NCBI GenBank assembly: GCA_012514045.1 | Contig: JAAZBA010000009.1 | Location: 1-12,197, forward strand | DNA from: Clostridiales bacterium | Lineage (GTDB): Bacteria; Bacillota; Clostridia; Oscillospirales; QAMX01 | Direction of reading: 5' to 3' | Length of the DNA: 12,197 bases | Shown here: positions 1-6,857 of the stretch, one piece after another | How positions within the stretch are numbered: the first letter of the stretch is position 1 | How the letters are laid out: every line of letters begins with the position of its first letter | The notes under the pieces: model-generated | Told to the model about the DNA's origin: nothing | The model's database searches: none | What the model saw: only the letters and a program-made list of their open reading frames with translations | Translations under genes and position numbers: made by a program

Positions 1-611
1 CAAAGGCCGGCGTTACCGAGTACCTCAAAGGTTACCGGATTATCGACGCCATGTCTGACATCGAGTACTACAAGTCCGGAGTCATCGAGATGCCGGTACC
101 CTCAATCCGCGTCACAGACGCTTTCAAGGAGGTAAATGTAAAGCCTCTGTGGACATACTACTGCATCACCGCCGGCTCTCATTTCTCAAACCGTTTTTTC
201 TGCTACCACTCATACCAAAACAGAATACTGGGTACACAGCTCTATAAATACGATGTTGACGGTTTCCTCCATTGGGGCTATAACTTCTACAACACCCAAT
301 ATTCAAAGAAGCGCATCAATCCCTATATCGTGACCGACGCGGGACGCGCCTTCTCCTCCGGCGACGCTTTCTCCGTGTATCCGGGAGACGACTGCTGCGT
401 CGAGTCCCTGAGGCTTGTGGTGTTCCATGAGTGTCTCCAGGACATGAGAGCGTTGGAGCTTCTATCCTCCCTTATCGGACGTGAGGAAACGGAGAATCTT
501 ATCGACGAGGTCGCCGGTATGAAGGTTGATTTAGCGAATTATCCCAAAAACGCCGCTTTTATTCTCGCCCTGCGCAAGAGAGTAAACGAGACAATAAAGA
601 GCAAAATATGA
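1..611 (+). CDS. DUF4091 / GH123-like glycoside hydrolase-type protein, C-terminal part (5' truncated)
   Basis: The frame is open from base 3 to the TGA at 609-611, so the window holds only the C-terminal ~200 residues and the true start lies upstream. The ATG at 51 is probably internal: it has no ribosome binding site and the frame continues before it. The visible part has the look of a DUF4091 domain, the C-terminal catalytic region of GH123-like proteins. It contains a 'LWTYYC' strand, then 'RFFCYHSYQNRILG', 'DGFLHWGYNFYN', and 'VESLRLVVFHECLQDMRAL' (the last resembles the family's ESLRLxxxxEgxqDyexl helix). Characterised GH123 enzymes are beta-N-acetylgalactosaminidases, but most DUF4091 proteins have no known substrate. 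Signal peptide and N-terminal domains cannot be judged. The stop overlaps the start of the HAD gene (ATGA), implying coupled translation. The family call is from memory of motif patterns; the substrate is unknown. Confidence 0.75.
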   Translation, partial: KAGVTEYLKGYRIIDAMSDIEYYKSGVIEMPVPSIRVTDAFKEVNVKPLWTYYCITAGSHFSNRFFCYHSYQNRILGTQLYKYDVDGFLHWGYNFYNTQYSKKRINPYIVTDAGRAFSSGDAFSVYPGDDCCVESLRLVVFHECLQDMRALELLSSLIGREETENLIDEVAGMKVDLANYPKNAAFILALRKRVNETIKSKI

Positions 612-1342
612 AAAAGCCTGAAATGATCCTGTTCGACTACGGAAACACACTTCTTTGTGAGCCAGATCTTGATTTCCTGCGCGCTCAGCGGGCAGTATTC
701 CGCCATGTCACCGCAAATAAGTACAACATGACTCCCGAGCAGGTCACCGAATTTATGCTGGAAATATACTACGACAAAGGACACCCCCGTTCCTTGGGGT
801 TTGAGATGCAAGAGCATCAGTTTCTGCGCTTTGTCTATGAGTATCTTTGCATCGACCTTGATATCACATACCCGGAGGTTGAGAGGGTGTTCTGGACCGC
901 CGCTACTCCCGGAGGTATTATGCCCGGGGTAGACAAGCTTCTTGAGTATCTTGAAAAATCGGGCATCCGGACGGGAGTTATCTCAAATATCGGCTGGTCC
1001 CATGACGCCATGAAGGAGCGCATCGACAGGCTCCTACCTGATAACCGCTTTGAGTTCGTCATCACCTCCGGAGACTACCTCTACTGCAAGCCGCATAAAC
1101 GCATTTTTGAGCTTGCCCTTCGCAAAGCAGATTTGCAGCCCCCGGACGTGTGGTACTGCGGAGACAACGTGCGTATCGACATTGACGGCGCGGGAGCGGC
1201 GGGGCTGTACCCGGTATGGTATGAAAACACCCATATAATAAATCCATGGAAGCAGGACAAAAGCAGACCTCTTCCGGAGCATGAGCACATACATATAAAC
1301 GAATGGCATGAGCTTATCCCTATTCTTGAGGAGTGCGAATAG
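608..1342 (+). CDS. HAD-superfamily hydrolase, subfamily IA type, with altered motif I
   Basis: This 244-residue protein has all four HAD motifs. Motif I is FDYGNTL (D10-Y-G12-N-T14), motif II is VISN (S126), motif III is CKP (K161), and motif IV is GDNVRIDIDGA (D186, D191). A helical cap occupies about residues 20-100, as in subfamily IA enzymes. HAD phosphatases attack a phosphate ester with the first Asp (D10), and the Asp two residues later normally acts as general acid/base. Here that residue is Gly12, a variant seen in one branch of HAD proteins, so phosphatase activity may be slow, altered in substrate, or absent. The start overlaps the upstream stop (ATGA at 608-611), and the protein is probably cytoplasmic. 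Placed between a glycoside hydrolase and an amidohydrolase, it could act on a sugar phosphate, but this is inference. The substrate cannot be predicted. Confidence 0.88.
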   Translation: MKKPEMILFDYGNTLLCEPDLDFLRAQRAVFRHVTANKYNMTPEQVTEFMLEIYYDKGHPRSLGFEMQEHQFLRFVYEYLCIDLDITYPEVERVFWTAATPGGIMPGVDKLLEYLEKSGIRTGVISNIGWSHDAMKERIDRLLPDNRFEFVITSGDYLYCKPHKRIFELALRKADLQPPDVWYCGDNVRIDIDGAGAAGLYPVWYENTHIINPWKQDKSRPLPEHEHIHINEWHELIPILEECE

Positions 1343-1361
1343 CCTGAAAATCGATCTGCAT

Positions 1362-1368
1362 AAAGGAG
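1362..1368 (+). promoter_or_regulatory. Ribosome binding site of the M20 amidohydrolase gene
   Basis: AAAGGAG lies 7 bases before the ATG at 1376 and fixes that start. No promoter is evident in the 33-base gap from the HAD stop, so the gene is probably transcribed with the two upstream. Confidence 0.8.
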
Positions 1369-1375
1369 TGGCTGT

Positions 1376-2569
1376 ATGTACGCCGACAAGGACTATATCA
1401 TATCCCTGAGACGGGAGATTCACCGCTTCCCGGAGGTAGGTTTCGACCTTCCAAATACCGTCGCCATCGTCAAGCGTGAGCTTACAGCGCTTGGGATTGA
1501 ATTTACCGAAAAATTCGGAAAAGGAAGCGTCGTCGCTACAATCAATCCCGAAAAATCCCATTTCACAATCGGCATCCGGGCAGACATGGACGCTCTGCTG
1601 ATTGAGGAACAAAATGACGATGAGTACCGCTCTCAGAATCCCGGGAAGATGCACGCCTGCGGCCACGATGCCCACACCGCCATGCTTTTGGGTGCGGCAA
1701 AGGCGCTGCAGTCAATGAGCGACAAAATCAACTGCCGAGTAAAACTCCTGTTCCAGCCCAGTGAGGAAGGAATACAGAGCGGCGCAGAGATGATGGTCAA
1801 AAACGGCGTCATGGATGATATAGATATTATTATCGGCGCCCACGTGGAAAACTGGCTTGACAGCGGTACAATCGGAGTCTGTAAGGGTAGCTCCATGGCT
1901 TCAAGCAGGAGCTTCAAGCTTGAGGTGTTCGGAAAATCCGCCCACGCCACCCTTCCTCACTCCGGCAAGGACGCCCTTGCCGCCGCTGTGGAGCTGTATA
2001 CTAAAATCCAGTTCATGCTTACCCGGGAGATAGACCCCTTCCAACGCTATGTCTGCTCTGTATGCACTCTAAACGCTGGCACATCCCAGAATATCATAGC
2101 GGATTATGCCTCCATGCTCGGCACAATCCGTGCATATGAGATGTCTCTCGACAGCTTCATCATCGGCCGTATCCGTGAGCTTGCAAACTCTGTAGCCCAT
2201 GGCACCGGTACCCGCATTGAGACAAAAACGGATCTTAAAGCCTTTGTGGTGTATAATGATCCTCAGTTATCCGATCTCATTCTTGCTGCTGCGGAGCAGG
2301 TGGCGGGAAAGGAAAACGCGGTAAGTATGGTGCAGAAGCTTTCCAGCGAGGATTTTTCTCAATATCTTACGAAAAAGCCCGGGGTTTTCTTCCGAGTAGG
2401 CACGAGAAATGTAGACAAAGGCATCACATCCCTTCCCCACAACAGCGATTTTCGCATTGACGAGGACGCTCTTCCCGGAGGGTGCGACGTTTTTGTGCAG
2501 TTCGTGCTGGACAATATGAATAAAGACCCGGAATCCTTCCGGATTCCGAGCTTTTCGGAGAAAAAATAA
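1376..2569 (+). CDS. M20-family metallo-amidohydrolase (hippurate hydrolase / N-acyl-amino-acid deacylase type)
   Basis: This 397-residue protein matches the usual length of M20D amidohydrolases, which cleave an N-acyl group from an amino acid or similar amine using two bound metal ions. It opens with LRREIHRFPEVGFDLPNT, the family's N-terminal signature. GIRADMDAL follows, then MHACGHDAHTA with ligands C95 and H97 and the neighbouring D98. PSEEG supplies E130/E131, GAHV gives H156, and LPHNSDF gives the C-terminal H355. The Cys ligand is typical of this branch rather than of DapE/ArgE. About residues 170-300 form the lid/dimerisation domain (SSRSFKLEVFGKSAHA). No signal peptide is seen, so it is cytoplasmic. 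The actual substrate (hippurate, N-acetyl amino acid, indole-acetyl conjugate or deacetylated amino sugar) cannot be told. The neighbouring hexosaminidase-type genes make an N-acetyl compound conceivable, but these genes are promiscuous in context. Confidence 0.9.
   Translation: MYADKDYIISLRREIHRFPEVGFDLPNTVAIVKRELTALGIEFTEKFGKGSVVATINPEKSHFTIGIRADMDALLIEEQNDDEYRSQNPGKMHACGHDAHTAMLLGAAKALQSMSDKINCRVKLLFQPSEEGIQSGAEMMVKNGVMDDIDIIIGAHVENWLDSGTIGVCKGSSMASSRSFKLEVFGKSAHATLPHSGKDALAAAVELYTKIQFMLTREIDPFQRYVCSVCTLNAGTSQNIIADYASMLGTIRAYEMSLDSFIIGRIRELANSVAHGTGTRIETKTDLKAFVVYNDPQLSDLILAAAEQVAGKENAVSMVQKLSSEDFSQYLTKKPGVFFRVGTRNVDKGITSLPHNSDFRIDEDALPGGCDVFVQFVLDNMNKDPESFRIPSFSEKK
2529..2548. terminator. 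Possible bidirectional terminator hairpin between the convergent M20 and MATE genes
   Basis: CGGAATCC and GGATTCCG pair as a perfect 8-bp stem around a 4-base TTCC loop. The hairpin lies inside the last codons of the M20 gene, about 32 bases past the MATE stop codon. On the plus strand it is followed by AGCTTTTC and on the minus strand by GGTCTTTATT, so neither side has a good U tract. Only 11 bases separate the two convergent stops, so a shared terminator here would make sense, but the evidence is modest. Confidence 0.35.
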
Positions 2570-2580
2570 CGATTTTTGCC

Positions 2581-3957
2581 CTATTTCCCCATCTCCAACA
2601 GATTCTTTCTCGCTTTTATAAAGCACATAAGATACAGGCAGAAGAGGAGAAGATTATGGGCTATCATGCATGCCCAGGCGGACACAAGCCCGAGGGAGAG
2701 AAGGGATGTGCAGATAAAGGTACCTATGATTCTTACTCCCCACATTCCGAGAACACTGAACAAAAAGGGCTTTTTTGTGTTGCCCATGCCGATCATCATG
2801 CCCTCCACAATTATTGAAAACCCATAGAAAGGCTCCGATACCGCTACCATTCTCAGCACCGTGGTGCCCAACAAGATAACATCAGCGCTCTTTGAAAATA
2901 TCATAACGAGTCTGGGCGCGAGCAGGAACAGCACCGAGCCTGACACCGCCATCAGAGCGATTTCAATGGGAATAAACATCCGGGCAAGGCGGTTCATTCT
3001 GTTTTTATCCTTTGCTCCGTAGGCATTGCCCGACAATGTGGCGGCAGCTGTCTGCATACCGTAAGCCGGGATATAGAACGCCGACTCCACGGTATTTGCT
3101 ATGGTGTGAGCGGCGGTGGAAATCTCTCCCAAGGAGTTTATCATCGCTGCGAAGGCTACATAGCCCAGAGATGTACCGAACATCTGAAGCATATTGGGAA
3201 ACGACACCTTCACGCATGGACGCAGAATCTGTATATCGAGAGAGAATTTCTGTCCTTTGGGGGATACCATGGGATGGCGCCATAAAACCGCCGTTATGTG
3301 TATGCCTCCCCACAGGAAAGCTACAGCGCTGGCGATGGCCGCGCCGGTGACTCCGAGTCCCGCCCCGAACATGGTATAGCTATTACCTGCTATTTCAATT
3401 ATCCTTGTGGGGTAAATAAGCAGAAAATTCAGCGCGACGTTTATTAAATTTACTATAATGCCCACCTTCATGGGAGTTTTTGTGTCCCCCGCAGCCCTCA
3501 GCACCGTGCCAAATATGATGCTTGCAGTCCTTGGCAGCATAGGCAGATAGATTATGAAGAAATATCTTGCGGCAAGGGGGCGTATGCTTTCGTCCACCTG
3601 CATCCACACCGGTATTATTCCGCTTAGGGACAGCGTCAGGATCGTAAAGAAGCTGCCGGCGACAAGCACGGAGATTACAGCCTGCATTGAAGCGCGTGAA
3701 GCGGCTTTTTTGTCACCCGCTCCGCAGGAACGGGCTATAAAGGACAGAAATCCCACGCCGATTGCCGATATGGTACCGTTGAGAAGCCAGTTTATTGTGG
3801 TGGTGGATCCCACTGCCGCAGTGGCCGCCGTGCCGAGGGAACCTACCATGGCTGTATCAATATAAGACACCCCCGTGTGCATCAGGTGTTCCAGCATCGT
3901 AGGCCACGCCAGTCCCATTATTGTATTGAACATCAGTCTGTCTTTTATCGCTTTCAC
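2581..3957 (-). CDS. MATE-family multidrug/toxin efflux transporter
   Basis: This is a hydrophobic protein with about 12 membrane segments in two similar halves, as in MATE antiporters that export organic cations or other small molecules using a Na+ or H+ gradient. Family signatures are LAWPTMLEHLMHTGVSYIDTAMVG near the N-terminus and FLSFIARSCGAGDKKAASRA after the second helix. In the second half the matching block is AAATLSGNAYGAKDKNRMNRLA. The start is set at GTG 3957-3955, giving 458 residues, the usual family length. GGAGGG lies five bases upstream of this GTG, and a consensus promoter lies just before that. The frame is open further, to an ATG at 4020, but that ATG overlaps the -35 box and would lie upstream of the expected transcript start. 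The gene is divergent from the GH20 gene and convergent with the M20 gene, so it is a single-gene transcript. Its substrate cannot be predicted. Confidence 0.92.
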   Translation of the reverse strand: MKAIKDRLMFNTIMGLAWPTMLEHLMHTGVSYIDTAMVGSLGTAATAAVGSTTTINWLLNGTISAIGVGFLSFIARSCGAGDKKAASRASMQAVISVLVAGSFFTILTLSLSGIIPVWMQVDESIRPLAARYFFIIYLPMLPRTASIIFGTVLRAAGDTKTPMKVGIIVNLINVALNFLLIYPTRIIEIAGNSYTMFGAGLGVTGAAIASAVAFLWGGIHITAVLWRHPMVSPKGQKFSLDIQILRPCVKVSFPNMLQMFGTSLGYVAFAAMINSLGEISTAAHTIANTVESAFYIPAYGMQTAAATLSGNAYGAKDKNRMNRLARMFIPIEIALMAVSGSVLFLLAPRLVMIFSKSADVILLGTTVLRMVAVSEPFYGFSIIVEGMMIGMGNTKKPFLFSVLGMWGVRIIGTFICTSLLSLGLVSAWACMIAHNLLLFCLYLMCFIKARKNLLEMGK

Positions 3958-3962
3958 GGGAG

Positions 3963-3968
3963 CCCTCC
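3963..3968 (-). promoter_or_regulatory. Ribosome binding site that selects the GTG start of the MATE gene
   Basis: GGAGGG on the minus strand is five bases before GTG 3957. It is the only strong Shine-Dalgarno match between the promoter and the first membrane helix. It therefore decides for GTG over the in-frame ATGs at 4020 and 3978. Confidence 0.8.
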
Positions 3969-3987
3969 GGTGAAACATAATGTGTTG

Positions 3988-4016
3988 ATTATACCACCCG
4001 TCGCGATGGGTGTCAA
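3988..4016 (-). promoter_or_regulatory. Consensus sigma-70/sigma-A promoter of the MATE gene
   Basis: Read on the minus strand, TTGACA (4016-4011), a 17-base spacer and TATAAT (3993-3988) give a perfect match to the housekeeping consensus at the ideal spacing. Transcription should begin near 3980, leaving a leader of about 25 bases before GTG 3957. Such an unimpaired promoter on an efflux gene usually implies repression, and a palindrome fills the spacer. Confidence 0.85.
3995..4012. promoter_or_regulatory. 18-bp palindrome in the MATE promoter spacer, candidate operator
   Basis: CACCCGTCGCGATGGGTG is self-complementary over 18 bases except for one pair (G4000/T4007). It lies almost exactly between the -35 and -10 of the minus-strand MATE promoter. 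A dimeric repressor (TetR or MarR type) bound here would block RNA polymerase. No regulator gene is in the window, so the binding protein is unknown and the operator role is inference. Confidence 0.5.
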
Positions 4017-4038
4017 ACATAGACGGGTGTCAAACATA
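4008..4038. repeat. Direct repeat of GGGTGTCAAACATA, period 17 bp
   Basis: The 14-mer GGGTGTCAAACATA occurs at 4008-4021 and again at 4025-4038. The first copy carries the MATE -35 box and one arm of the palindrome. The second copy repeats TTGACA (minus strand, 4033-4028) one period upstream. It may be a tandem duplication or a second regulator site. Confidence 0.7.
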
Positions 4039-4059
4039 TAAGAAAGGAGCCCTAAAATT

Positions 4060-5517
4060 ATGTATCTGCAAAGAATGTACCCGAAGCCCGCATATTTTAA
4101 GGAGTACGACACTGAGCCCTTTTACTTTGGAAGCGAGATTACAGCGCGTCTATCAGGAAACGTTTCCGACAAGATTGTTGAGGGCATGAAAGAACTTTGG
4201 AACAGCTTTTCCTTTACAGCCTCAAGCCTGAAGGTTGAGAAAGTCAAGGGAGATGACTTCTATATTCTAATAGGCGACAGGGATGTGCCTGCGGCAGGGG
4301 ATTATTATACAATCGCCTCCTCCGCAGCCGGAGCAGCGCTTTCCGCCATCAGTGAAAAGGCTCTATTTGACGGCTTTACCACCCTTGTACAACTGATAAC
4401 ACCGGTGGAGCTGTCGGAAGGAAATGAAAGGTTGTTTGTCTGCCCTTGCGATATTAAAGACAAGCCTACCATTTCATTCCGCTCTATCCATTTGTGCGTA
4501 TTCCCGGAGTGTGAGCTTTACACAATCGAAAAGCTCATCCGTCTTGCCGGTTTCCTCAAACTCACACATGTTGTGCTGGAGTTCTGGGGCGTACTCAAAT
4601 ACGACTCAAACCCCTACCTTGGTTGGAGCAAGAGCGCCTTTACAAAGGATCAGATAAGACCCCTCATAAAGGTTGCCCACAGCCTTGGGCTTGAGGTTAT
4701 CCCCATGTTTAACCACTTTGGCCATGCTTCCCAGCAGAGGGGCGCCATTGGCAGACATGTAACACTGAACCAGAACCCACGTATGCAGATGCTCTTTGAA
4801 CCCGACGGATGGACATGGTGTCTGTCAAACCCCAATGCTATCAAGCTTCTGGGAGACATAAGGGACGAGCTTTGCGAACTTTGCGGCAACGGTGACTATT
4901 TCCATATCGGCTGCGATGAAGCATATTCCTTTGCCACCTGCAGTAAATGCGCCTCAAGAGTGCCCTACGAGCTATATGCCGAGCACATCAACGCCATTAC
5001 AGCCTCCCTATCTAAAAAGGGCAGGCGTCCGATCATGTGGCATGATGAGCTTATCAACCGCAGCGACTTCAAATGTGTAGATACGGTTGTGGCTAACGGT
5101 CATGTACATAACACCTACCCGGCGCTTGATCTCCTTGACAAGCGTGTTATAATAGCCGACTGGCAGTACTACTACAAAACAAAAGACAACCCCACAACGC
5201 CTTACTTCATAAAAAAGGGCTTTGACACCGTTCTCTGCCCCTGGGACGAGCTTCCAAACGTACGCGCTCTCTGCGACACCTGCAGAGACCTTGGAGCATA
5301 TGGCGTAATGCTCACCACATGGCATCACCTCTATGGCTACATAAGGTTATTTACCTCTGTCGCCGATATGCTTTGGCAGGGCAGCGACGACAACTTTGAC
5401 ACAGTAGCCCGTATGGAAGCGGCCGCCATCCTGCGCAAGGTTTACCCCTCGGATGATTTCGAGCGTTCCGGCTGGCATCCCTACGAAGTGCTCCCCTATC
5501 CCGAGTATCTTGGATAA
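4060..5517 (+). CDS. Glycoside hydrolase family 20 protein (beta-N-acetylhexosaminidase-like)
   Basis: This 485-residue protein has the GH20 layout. An N-terminal alpha/beta domain of about 130 residues precedes a TIM barrel starting near ISFRSIHLCVFPEC. The catalytic Asp-Glu pair is in YFHIGCDEAYSF (D286, E287); in GH20 the Asp orients the substrate's N-acetyl group, which attacks the anomeric carbon, and the Glu is the acid/base. GLEVIPMFNHFGHA (H219, H222) matches the barrel strand that lines the active site. W368 (IADWQYY) and W421 (TTWHHLYGY) are likely sugar-pocket tryptophans. No signal peptide is present, so it acts in the cytoplasm on imported oligosaccharides or glycosides. AAAGGAG (4043-4049) precedes the ATG by 10 bases. 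No clear promoter was found; a weak TTCACG/CATAAT pair at 3953-3981 is possible. The exact linkage and sugar (GlcNAc or GalNAc) are unknown. Confidence 0.87.
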   Translation: MYLQRMYPKPAYFKEYDTEPFYFGSEITARLSGNVSDKIVEGMKELWNSFSFTASSLKVEKVKGDDFYILIGDRDVPAAGDYYTIASSAAGAALSAISEKALFDGFTTLVQLITPVELSEGNERLFVCPCDIKDKPTISFRSIHLCVFPECELYTIEKLIRLAGFLKLTHVVLEFWGVLKYDSNPYLGWSKSAFTKDQIRPLIKVAHSLGLEVIPMFNHFGHASQQRGAIGRHVTLNQNPRMQMLFEPDGWTWCLSNPNAIKLLGDIRDELCELCGNGDYFHIGCDEAYSFATCSKCASRVPYELYAEHINAITASLSKKGRRPIMWHDELINRSDFKCVDTVVANGHVHNTYPALDLLDKRVIIADWQYYYKTKDNPTTPYFIKKGFDTVLCPWDELPNVRALCDTCRDLGAYGVMLTTWHHLYGYIRLFTSVADMLWQGSDDNFDTVARMEAAAILRKVYPSDDFERSGWHPYEVLPYPEYLG

Positions 5518-5538
5518 AAAATAGGACAGAAGAATAAC

Positions 5539-6843
5539 ATGAAAGTCACTAAAACCGACCTGTTCTCCCCTGCCTGGCGCTGCGGTATACGTCCCGGTGA
5601 CAGCATAAGGGAGATAAACGGTCATAGGATCTGTGATGTGCTGGACTATAAGTTCTATTCCTACGAGAAAAAGCTCCTGGTCACCCTTGAAGGGGAGGAC
5701 GGAAAGGAGCGGAAAGTCACTCTTCGCAAGCGCGAGGGAGAGGATATAGGCCTTGAGTTTGAGACATATCTCATGGATCGCCCCAGAAGTTGCGCCAATA
5801 GGTGTATATTCTGCTTCATCGACCAGCTCCCCAAAGGACTTAGGGACTCACTTTACGTAAAGGACGACGACATGCGTCTGTCCTTCCTTTTGGGCAATTA
5901 CATCACCCTTACAAACCTGTCGGAGCAAGACATAGAGAGGATATGCACCATGCGCATATCTCCTATAAATATCTCTGTCCATGCTACGGATCCAGCGGTT
6001 AGGGAGATGATGCTGCGAAACAAAAACGCGGGAAAGTGTATGGACATAATGCGCCGATTTGCCGAGGCGAGAATATCCATGCAGTGTCAGATTGTGGTCT
6101 GCCCAGGAATCAATGACGGCGAGATTCTTTTGAACACTCTCCGGGATCTTGAAAGCCTCTATCCGACAGTGGGAAGCGTATCGGTGGTGCCTGTGGGCAT
6201 CACCCGCTTCAGGGAGGGACTTTATCCCCTAAACACGGTTACAAGGGAAACAGCAGGAGAGATAATCGACATGGTAGAAGAATTTTCCCGCGGCTGCATG
6301 GAAAAGTATATGACCTCTTTTGTCTACTGCTCTGATGAAATGTATCTGCGTTCAGGCAGGGAACTTCCTGAGTATGACTTTTATGAGGAGTTCTCCCAGC
6401 TTGAAAACGGCGTGGGGCTTATGCGGCTTTTTGAACACGAACTGAAAACAGAACTTGATAAGGTCCAAAATCCCCGTGTTCACAAAAAATTTTCCATCGT
6501 TTCCGGTGTTTCGGCGGCTCCTTTCATGCAAAAGATGCTTGACTATGCACTTCAAAAATGTGATAATGTAGACAGCGGCGCTTTTCATGTATACCCAATC
6601 GAGAACAACTTCTTCGGTACAACAGTAGACGTGGCGGGACTTGTGGTGGGAGGAGACATAATCGCTCAGCTCAAGGAAAAGTCTTTGGGGGATATACTAT
6701 ATATACCTGCCGTAATGCTTCGTCACGGCGGAGATATGTTCCTTGACGACATGACAGTTGCAGACTTGGAGCAGGAGCTTTCGGTAAAAGTAAGCCCCCT
6801 GGAGGTGGACGGCGCCTCTTTTATTAAGACAATATTTGGATAA
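5539..6843 (+). CDS. PDZ / radical-SAM-like DUF512 protein
   Basis: This 434-residue protein combines three parts. Residues ~1-70 form a PDZ-like domain (GIRPGDSIREINGHRI, the peptide-groove region). A radical-SAM-type core follows with CxxxCxxC at C85, C89 and C92 (RSCANRCIFCFIDQLP), which should bind a 4Fe-4S cluster and S-adenosylmethionine. The DUF512 domain fills the C-terminal half, with SVVPVGITRFREGLYPL and GGDIIAQL as visible blocks. The family is widespread in Clostridia and has relatives in Cyanobacteria; to my knowledge its reaction is unknown. There is no signal peptide or membrane helix. The next gene, der, starts 14 bases after the stop, and this adjacency is commonly conserved in Clostridia, hinting at a link with ribosome assembly or RNA/protein modification (inference). 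The ribosome binding site is weak (AGGACAG, 5523-5529). Confidence 0.9.
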   Translation: MKVTKTDLFSPAWRCGIRPGDSIREINGHRICDVLDYKFYSYEKKLLVTLEGEDGKERKVTLRKREGEDIGLEFETYLMDRPRSCANRCIFCFIDQLPKGLRDSLYVKDDDMRLSFLLGNYITLTNLSEQDIERICTMRISPINISVHATDPAVREMMLRNKNAGKCMDIMRRFAEARISMQCQIVVCPGINDGEILLNTLRDLESLYPTVGSVSVVPVGITRFREGLYPLNTVTRETAGEIIDMVEEFSRGCMEKYMTSFVYCSDEMYLRSGRELPEYDFYEEFSQLENGVGLMRLFEHELKTELDKVQNPRVHKKFSIVSGVSAAPFMQKMLDYALQKCDNVDSGAFHVYPIENNFFGTTVDVAGLVVGGDIIAQLKEKSLGDILYIPAVMLRHGGDMFLDDMTVADLEQELSVKVSPLEVDGASFIKTIFG

Positions 6844-6857
6844 GGATAAACAGTAAA

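Noticed and set aside
51..53. ATG at 51 as the true start of the first gene.
   Set aside because: The frame stays open to the window edge with plausible protein sequence before it, there is no Shine-Dalgarno site, and the family is much longer than 186 residues.
1034..1675. A 213-codon minus-strand frame across the HAD/M20 junction.
   Set aside because: It is antisense to conserved motifs of both genes, has no ribosome binding site that would favour it, and shows no recognisable fold.
4012..4042. Possible plus-strand promoter for the GH20 gene using TATAAG at 4037-4042.
   Set aside because: There is no -35 at 16-18 bases, and the start of transcription would fall on the ribosome binding site.
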